From Quillaja saponaria (lineage: Eukaryota > Streptophyta > Magnoliopsida > Fabales > Quillajaceae): a stretch of 64,000 bases of DNA. The DNA is taken from NCBI GenBank assembly GCA_029379385.1, contig CM055611.1:10354001-10418000 (forward strand). Reading direction: 5' to 3'. Positions 57,259 to 64,000 of this stretch are shown piece after piece; within the stretch, counting starts at the first letter, position 1; every line of letters begins with the position of its first letter. The position numbers were made by a program, and so were the translations under genes. A model generated the notes under the pieces. The model saw only the letters and a list, made by a program, of their open reading frames with translations, did not search any database and had not been told where the DNA came from.

Positions 57259-60200
57259 AAAGTAAAATTTAGAAAACACAAATTAACTACAAAATGTTTA
57301 TTTAATGAAATGTATAACAATTTACTAAAAATTTAGGTAAAGGTTCCTTATACACTGAAACACGCCTAAAATATAAACATATAATTCCTAATTATATTCA
57401 ATCAATTTACACAACATCAATATACACAGGGTGTTTCACTTCCACCATATCATAAACAAAACCATTAAGTTATTACACAAAATCAAACACGACATTCAAA
57501 ACCCTGATGTGACTACAACTTCCATCCTTTTGCCTTCAAGTATGAGATTCTGAAGAATTATCTTGCCATATGCTTTCGGCAAGTTACGAGCTTGGTGATG
57601 ATGTATACCAAAATTCTGTTTTTAAGAAAAAAATTTAAACAAGAAGTGGTGAGTCCTAAGGACTCAGTGAGTAAAAAAACATACTCAAAAGGTACTAGCA
57701 TCAACTAAAGCATAAAGAACACATATAAATTAAATAATCTCATGTAGCCATAATTCATATCTTAACTCAATGGTACAAGTATATATATATAAGTATCATA
57801 GAATCAATTAATCATAAGTTACATAATACATAAGACAAATAAATTAATTAAAATGTTCAGAATTCACAATTCAAACATAGCAATCAAAACATTCAAAACA
57901 TATAAAGGGCCAATGGAGTAACAGCCTTGCATAACAAATATCTCCCTACCTAGTAGTTTTGCGCCGGGTACAATAAACATAAATATATACAGAATTACTA
58001 AAATACAGAATCATTGAAATACAGAATCACTAAAATCTTCATTCTTCTTCCCAAATCAACTCCCAGGGTTGAATTACTTGAATATTTTTAATAAATGTCA
58101 AATAATTAAATCAAAGTATCCTAGGTACACCCTATATTCTATTTTGGAAGTAAAAACTATTTAGGAAAGAAAAATCTTTTATTAGCCTTTATCTGCATAT
58201 GCTCATGCTAACTATTTTGGAAGTACACAATTTGGATAACTCTGTTAAACACTACATATGCTTATGCTTCCATATAAACATATATATTCAATTATGTATA
58301 ACACATATTAATCTAGCAATCAAAAGGTAACATTTATCTGCTCATCGTTTTCTGATCTTACTTGTCACTTTCTCTTGCAATTATGCTTGTTGTTAGCTCA
58401 ATAACTTTTTCTGGAGCTACAATTAAATTTTCCAAGTACTACTTAGTTTGATAATTTTATAGATTATAACCATTTTATTTTAACTTATATACCTAACCAA
58501 TTTCAACAAAACCAAGTTCAAGTATTATTTCTAAGATGTTAGTTATCTTTCATATTTATAAACTTCTCATAAAATTAGTCTTGAACTCACTCAAATCCTT
58601 ACATGAACACAACCAGGGCACTCGCACAATTTCAGGTTGCCAATATCAAATTCCTAGTGCTTATAGAATTCTTATACTTGAAAATTAAATTAGGAAACTT
58701 TCCTATATAGTTTATCAAGATGTTAAGAACAATTCATTTTCAGCACCCTACTTTTAATTCATCCTTTAAGACCCTCTAAAACCAGTTATATCAAAACTAG
58801 TACAATCAACCTGACAAGCTCCATAATTGTTCCTTAATATGTTAGGAACAATTATTATTTAGAGGTCCTAAACTGATTCAAGCCATAACCCACAACAAAG
58901 TTATCCGAACTAACTAAAGCTCACCTAAAATTTTGCATGAGCCCAGCTACAGTCCAATAGCTCTAACAATAAATACATTATGAATCAAATTACAAAAAAT
59001 TTCAGATATCATCCCAATACCATAAGCTACACTTATTCTTTAGAACTCCTACACTAATTCAGTTCTAAAGATACCCAAAATGCAAGATTTCTATAACCCA
59101 TGAAATCTGACTTTGTTTCCTTTTCATTACCACTTAACTACCATTTATCATCACTTTCAAATTTCTATTCCTAGACTTTTATCCATATCCAACTCCAATC
59201 TTATCAATAAAACTAACCTAAATTCTTAAAATTCACATTACTTATTTAGAAGTTACTACAAGTTTAAACTATAGAATTTTAACAAGCTAACCTTACCTCC
59301 TTCACTAATCTACTTACCAACTTCACGAACACCCTCAACCTTACTCTTTTATTCAACCTCCTCTTCAAAATCTTTTATCCAATTCTCATACACAACCAAA
59401 AATAACTGTTAAGGTCTTTTAGGCATTAATTTATCAAACACATTAAGGGCGGCATGATTTACTCTAGTTCATATATATGTGTATGTATATATTTACATAT
59501 TCCCTTCACCCTTAATCCTACGTTATTGACTAATATAACATCAAAGAACTAAAAATATATGTACAGAAATATGGATGGATGCCACTCTAATTATGGTTGC
59601 TAAAAAACCCTTTGTTGCCTACCATGGCAGCCTACAAATCTCCCTTTAAATAATCACCAAAAGCATGTATTTACCTAACCAATACAACCACAAGAAGGTT
59701 GCAACAAAACATTGTTTTTGCCAAGCCTGAATAGAGCACTATCACCCGATTTATAATAGCTAATCACATCCCCTACTACTGTTGCCATTACCAGCGTTTT
59801 TACCCCTCCCCCCACATAAGCATGACAAGCAACTCCCACAAGGATAGCTAACACACTATTACTACTGTCTACTTCAAGTTGTTCAGCAATAGAGTAAGAA
59901 CAAATCAGTAAGGAGTGGAATTGGAGCACAAGAAGGTGTTGCACTTCCAATCACCACACAAACTGCTACATGCCAAAACAAGGTAGCCAGGTTACTGCTC
60001 CCTAGCACTGCTACAACAACTAAACAAAAGTTGAAGGAGAGGCAAGCAAGATCAACGGCGAGGAGGGAGGAAGGTTACTACAAAATATGGCTAGTTCAAG
60101 AAAAGAAGTTGCCGATCAACCTAAGTAATTTCATGGGAAAAAACAAGAGACTCTCTCATGGCAAGAAGGAAAGGAAAACTTACCCATAGTTGGAAGGCTG

Positions 60201-60691
60201 CAAATGTCACTCAAGCCAACACTCACGCCTAATCAAGAGAAAAGGAATAGCTGTAACCTTAAGTAAGAGGGCTAGAGTACCTATGACAGAGCAAGGAATA
60301 CAAAATATGACAGCAACTCTAGAAGGATCGGGAAGCAAAAAAAGAAAAAGAAAATGGGAAGGCGTGGACTAAAAAAAATGAAAGGAAAAGTGAAAGAGAA
60401 AGGAGCAAAAAAAAAAAAAAAAAAAAAAAAAATAACTAAATTAAAGTCAAAGTCAATGAGTGTAAAATTTTGTGGTGTAAAATTTTTCTTATTATATACG
60501 TATTAAATGTGTGGTGGATCCTCATTCTTGTTACATATATATATATACACACACATATATATGTATATATTATATTTATTTATTACTCTTTATAAGTGTT
60601 TACTAGTTTATTTCATTTATACTTTTGCTTCACTTATCACTATAATTTACACATTATATCTAAAATTTGACTTTACTATATCAAGTTATAA
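57245..60691 (-). repeat. Tekay-type LTR, outer end truncated (inserted in copia-A)
   Basis: It aligns with the solo LTR 46874-50422 from its position ~46971 onward: caatttactaaaaattt-ggtaaaggttccttata, then ggtgagtccta...gactcagtgag, aaagggccaa-ggagtaac, and an end of tatatcaagttataa (compare tatcaggttataaca). The first ~100 bases (tgtcacaccc onward) and the last two are missing. No primer site or interior. An A run lies at 60407-60432. The minus-strand ORFs and 60190-60372 are not supported as genes. Confidence 0.85.
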
Positions 60692-62170
60692 AGGTTATGA
60701 CTCTTAAAATGGATGGCTCTATAGATAAATATAAAGCTAGATTAATAGTAAAATGGTTTACACAAAAAAAATGAATAGATTATTTCGATACAAATGCTCT
60801 AGGTCCTAGAATTAGTACAATATGACTTTTGATATCATTAGCTTCTATTTATAAACTAGCTATACACCAAATAGATGTTAAAACCACTTTCTTAAATGGT
60901 ACATTAGAGGAGAAGGTTTACATGGATCAACTTGAAGAGTTTGTCCTTAAAGGCCAACAAAAGAAAGTTTGTGAACTTGTTAAATTTTTGTATGACCTAA
61001 AACAAGCTTTTAAACAATGACATGAAAAGTTTAACAAAGTCATACTTTCACATGGTTTTAAAAATAAACGAATTGGACAAATGCATTTGTTCAAAATTTA
61101 AGATTGGTAAGAGTGTTATAATTTGTTTACATGTAGATGATATGCTAATTTTTTATACTGATTTAAGCGTGGTATTAGAAATTGAGAAATTTCTATCAAT
61201 AAAATTTGAAATGAAGGATATGAGGGAAGTAAATGTAATTTTTGGAATTAAAATTACAAGGCCTACTGATAATATTTCTTTATATTAATCTCATTACATT
61301 GAGAAAGTGTTAAAGAAATTTAATAACAATACTTCGCCTTTTTCACCACTGAAAGAACAAAGAAAAAAAAAATCATATTATTCAACCTCAAATTATTTGA
61401 ATGTAGCAGATAACAGTAGGGCCCGTAAAATGATGAGTATTCAAATAATAGGAGCTACTAATCGATGATATGCTTGTGTAAACTAATTAGTAATGCATAT
61501 AATCATTTCAGAAAATATCAAGTGCTATAGGATGTTTAATGTATCTAACACATTGTATTAGACTAGATATAGCTTATGCGGTAGGTATTTTGAGTAGGTT
61601 TACTTCTGAACCAAGAAAATATCATTAGAATGTCGTTTCTAGGGTTTTAAAATACCTTAAAGGTACAATGAATAATGCATTAGGTTATGGTAACTTTCTT
61701 GTAGCATTAGAAATGCAAGTTGGATAGCAAACACCATTGAATCAAGATCCATAAATGTTTGGACTTTTACCATGGGTCAAGGAGCCTTTCTTAGGTTCCA
61801 AGAAATAAGCCTTGGTTTCATATTCTACTATAAAGTTAGAATTTATTGCATTAGCAACCACAATAAAAGAAGCATAATGGCTTAGAGAGTTATTATTGGA
61901 AATTCTAATATGGCCTAAACCAATGTTTGCTATATCAATAGTTTGGGATAATGAAGCGGTATTATCACAAGCTTATAGCAAAGTATATAAGGGGGAGTCA
62001 AGGAATATCAGTTTTAAAATAACTATTCAAGAGAACAACTCAACAAACGAGTTATGACTATTAGTTATGTAAGGTCAAAGGTTAATTGGGCTGATCCTTT
62101 TACTAAAAGCTTAGGAAGGGATATGATATTGACGACATCCAAGGAGATGGGATTAAAACTTTTAAAATGA
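60692..62170 (+). pseudogene. Copia-A reverse transcriptase and RNase H (broken)
   Basis: It begins VMTLKMDGSIDKYKARLI (60694-60750), the start of RT in Ty1/copia, then ALGPRISTI, ASIYKLAIHQIDVKTTFLNG with EEKVYMDQLEEFVL (60840-60950), VIICLHVDDMLIFYTDLS (catalytic block near 61130, HVDD keeps both Asp) and KFEMKDMREVNVIFGIKITR. RNase H follows in several frames: CLMYLTHCIRLDIAYAVGIL near 61530 and RVLKYLKGTMNNALGYG, then a TISYVRSKVNWADPFTKSLG end (62050-62120) and a stop after GLKLLK at 62168. About 30 residues before the RT are missing at the LTR junction. Confidence 0.9.
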
Positions 62171-62766
62171 AAGGTTATTTATGTGGAAAACCAACTAGAC
62201 TATTATGGAAAATCATAATCTTCTAGTTTCAAATGAAAACAAACATATAATTAAAACTAGTTTATACACTTTACAAATATAAAGGTTAAAGAACTTTTAT
62301 GTCATCTCAAAATAAGTGCATGTGAGTATAGAGAAAAACATTTTAACCTTTAATGAATCTATGTCCTAAGAAAAAAATGCATATCATACAGTGGATTTAT
62401 AGATTCACTTATGTATATGTGGGAAGTGTGGCCTAGCTTCTACAAGATCAAAAAACTTATTTTAAAGACATATATGAATTCCTAAAATGTAGCACATAGC
62501 AATTGATGTGTGGAAGTAGAAATTATATCTTGAAATTGTATGAATGAGTTATATATATGATGTCACCTAAAGATTACAAAGTTCAAGTCTTAGGTCACTT
62601 TGAATTTTGACATTTTATAATTACTAAAAAAGATTCAAGTTTGAGGATACTTTATACAAACAAGCAATGGTGACAAATGAAAAAAAAACACTTACAAAGT
62701 GGTTTTAATACTTTCAAAATTAGGAGAATTGTTAAGAATTTTTAATAGTTATTAAAGTATTGGGAA
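62171..62766 (+). repeat. Copia-A 3' UTR, polypurine tract and start of 3' LTR
   Basis: Non-coding. At 62717-62729 aaaattaggagaa is a plausible polypurine tract, directly followed by tgttaagaatttttaatagt (62730), a normal copia-type LTR start with TGTTA. Only ~37 bases of the LTR remain before CACTA-C begins. Confidence 0.6.
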
Positions 62767-64000
62767 TACTATAAGAAATTACCGTATCTGCTTCTACTTT
62801 TTGGCCGACTCAGATACCCAGAAGCAGATAAACATTATCTGAGATGCAAACTTTATATTTGCATCTTCTTAAATGCAGACATGGATAATTATTTAAAAAA
62901 AACTTGAATGCAGATGCTAATAATATTATGTAGACGTGGATAATGGTTAAAGTTTAGTTCCTTTTTCCATAAGAATAACTTCATTTCCATTATTGGTATA
63001 TGTGTCTGCCATTGCAGACTCATATATAAAATATATATATTTTTAGATTATTTATAAATCTGCATATGTCATTTAATGTATCTGTGTCTAGAGTGGTAGA
63101 TGCTTAAGTGGCAGACACAGATAATCTCCCCAAATCAAATCCTAGATTGTGTTTTTCATTTTAGTTTCTCCCCTTCCTTCCATTTCAAAATCCTAGTTTG
63201 TTGCAGCCATTGAGAAAGTCCCTCTCCATGTCCACTGAATAACACTAAGCATCTTCAGTTGCAGATGTTAGCCATTTACCTTAAGAGCGTTTCTACTGAA
63301 TTTTAAGCACTTGATATGAAAATAGTTGGTTTTAGCTGAAATTCGTTCTTGTTGTATGCGAGTGCTTGCTTACTTTGTTCTTACTCTTTCATTTAAGTTA
63401 TGAAATCACATGTTGGATCAATTATGTTCATGGAACAACTAGGTAGCACCTTATAGAATAAAAGCCTACTACAAAAGAAATAGTATCCATTTTTCTTGCT
63501 TTTGTCTTTGATGTAAAGTAGAAAAGGTTAAAGTAGAGAAATGGGTAGGGAAGTGATTTTATAGCTAGGAATTAGGCAAACACGTCAAAGCAAGAGAATT
63601 CGCCTTTTCAACTTCTAAGAATAAGGTGAATTATTAGCGTGAAAATAACTTTGAGACAACTATTCATATGTAATTGGAACTGGTAATAGTATTGTAGCTC
63701 ACATGCTTAGTTTTGGTTTTATATAGAAAATGCATTAATGCCTACTCAATTTGATATTTTTATTTTATTTTTCAACTATCTGTGTTGTGTGTCCATGTAG
63801 ATATTTGAAATGAGACTCTTCTTTTCTAAAAGTGAAAAACCTCTTTTTTCATAATATCTTTGCTTGTCTTAGAGTATATTTTCACAAAGAGAACTTAAAG
63901 CACTTTGAATGACTCTGTAAAAGGAACTGGAGCCTCCTTATGCTTGAACTGGTATTAGATTGGTCAACAAGTATTAAAGCTACTATATAGTGTTACCTAG
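62767..64000 (+). mobile_element. CACTA-C, left part only (runs off the window)
   Basis: It starts tactataagaaatt (compare CACTACAAGAAA), followed to ~63130 by subterminal repeats in both orientations: gtatctgcttctac, cagatacccagaagcagata, gcagacatggataat, gcagatgctaataat, gtctgccattgcagac, ggcagacacagataat. A leader with caaatcaaatcctagattg and a pyrimidine-rich stretch follows at 63128-63200, the layout seen in CACTA-A and CACTA-B. No coding sequence is recognised in 63200-64000. Confidence 0.7.

Larger units (their letters stand above)
31114..62766 (+). mobile_element. Copia-A, one Ty1/copia element split by five later insertions
   Basis: Fragments of a single Ty1/copia polyprotein occur in order on the plus strand: gag at 31835-32355 and 41368-41508, protease at 46847-46873 and 50423-50690, integrase at 55948-57244, RT/RNase H at 60692-62170. 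Together with leader, UTR and LTR pieces they amount to ~5.05 kb, the usual length. At the solo LTR the protein reads straight across once the insertion is removed. The proposed LTR starts (31114 tggtatattt and 62730 tgttaagaat) share gggaata and adjacent words but are diverged. The nucleocapsid zinc knuckle and ~30 residues before the RT are missing. Confidence 0.8.

Noticed and set aside
59675..60372. ORFs of 91 (minus) and 60 (plus) residues in the LTR at 57245-60691
   Set aside because: No family resemblance; they lie in non-coding LTR sequence and do not correspond to ORFs in the other LTR copies.
63466..63490. A second CACTA-like start, ctactacaaaagaaat
   Set aside because: No subterminal repeats follow and it lies inside the leader of CACTA-C; probably chance.

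Overview
This window looks like intergenic, repeat-packed chromosome from a flowering plant, probably a eudicot. It is very AT-rich. Every recognisable protein fragment belongs to a plant transposon family: Ty3/gypsy Athila-type and Tekay/Del-type chromovirus elements, Ty1/copia, MULE and CACTA. I see no intact gene, no host gene, no rRNA or tRNA gene and no CRISPR array. All coding remains are broken by stops, frameshifts and nested insertions. The species cannot be named from the sequence.

Layout, left to right. 1-9750: Athila-A (+ strand), with a partial 5' LTR, gag, protease, RT/RNase H, integrase, a third ORF of the plant-transposon-protein type, a long 3' UTR, the polypurine tract and the first bases of the 3' LTR. 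~9750-12960: a MULE with PB1-like, DNA-binding, transposase and SWIM regions and two introns. 12965-13790: an unidentified dispersed repeat, also present inside Athila-A. 13790-22367: Tekay-B (- strand), both LTRs around an almost empty interior that holds an inverted (+) chromovirus RT fragment. 22373-23289: copia-B RT/RNase H (- strand), cut by the next element. 23290-31113: Tekay-A (+), a complete but dead chromovirus whose 3' LTR is cut short by copia-A.

31114-62766 is best read as ONE Ty1/copia element (copia-A) blown apart by later insertions. Its pieces, in correct order and orientation, are LTR/leader and gag (31114-32355), the end of gag (41368-41508), a 27-bp protease remnant (46847-46873), protease to GAG-pre-integrase (50423-~50690), integrase (55948-57244), RT/RNase H (60692-62170) and the 3' UTR plus LTR start (to 62766). 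They total about 5 kb, the normal length for the family. The insertions are CACTA-A (32356-41367, with TNP2- and TNPA-type genes), Athila-B (41509-46846, - strand deletion derivative), a Tekay solo LTR (46874-50422, with a perfect TTAAG target duplication), CACTA-B (~50690-55947, no recognised transposase) and a truncated Tekay LTR (57245-60691). CACTA-C begins at 62767 and runs off the right edge.

Nothing here points to a new functional gene system. The interest lies in the nested order of insertion and in traces of decay: short-direct-repeat deletions, stops explained by C-to-T or G-to-A change, and catalytic residues lost. It also lies in conserved non-coding structures shared by copies of the same family, namely an Athila hairpin, a Tekay LTR hairpin and a CACTA leader layout.
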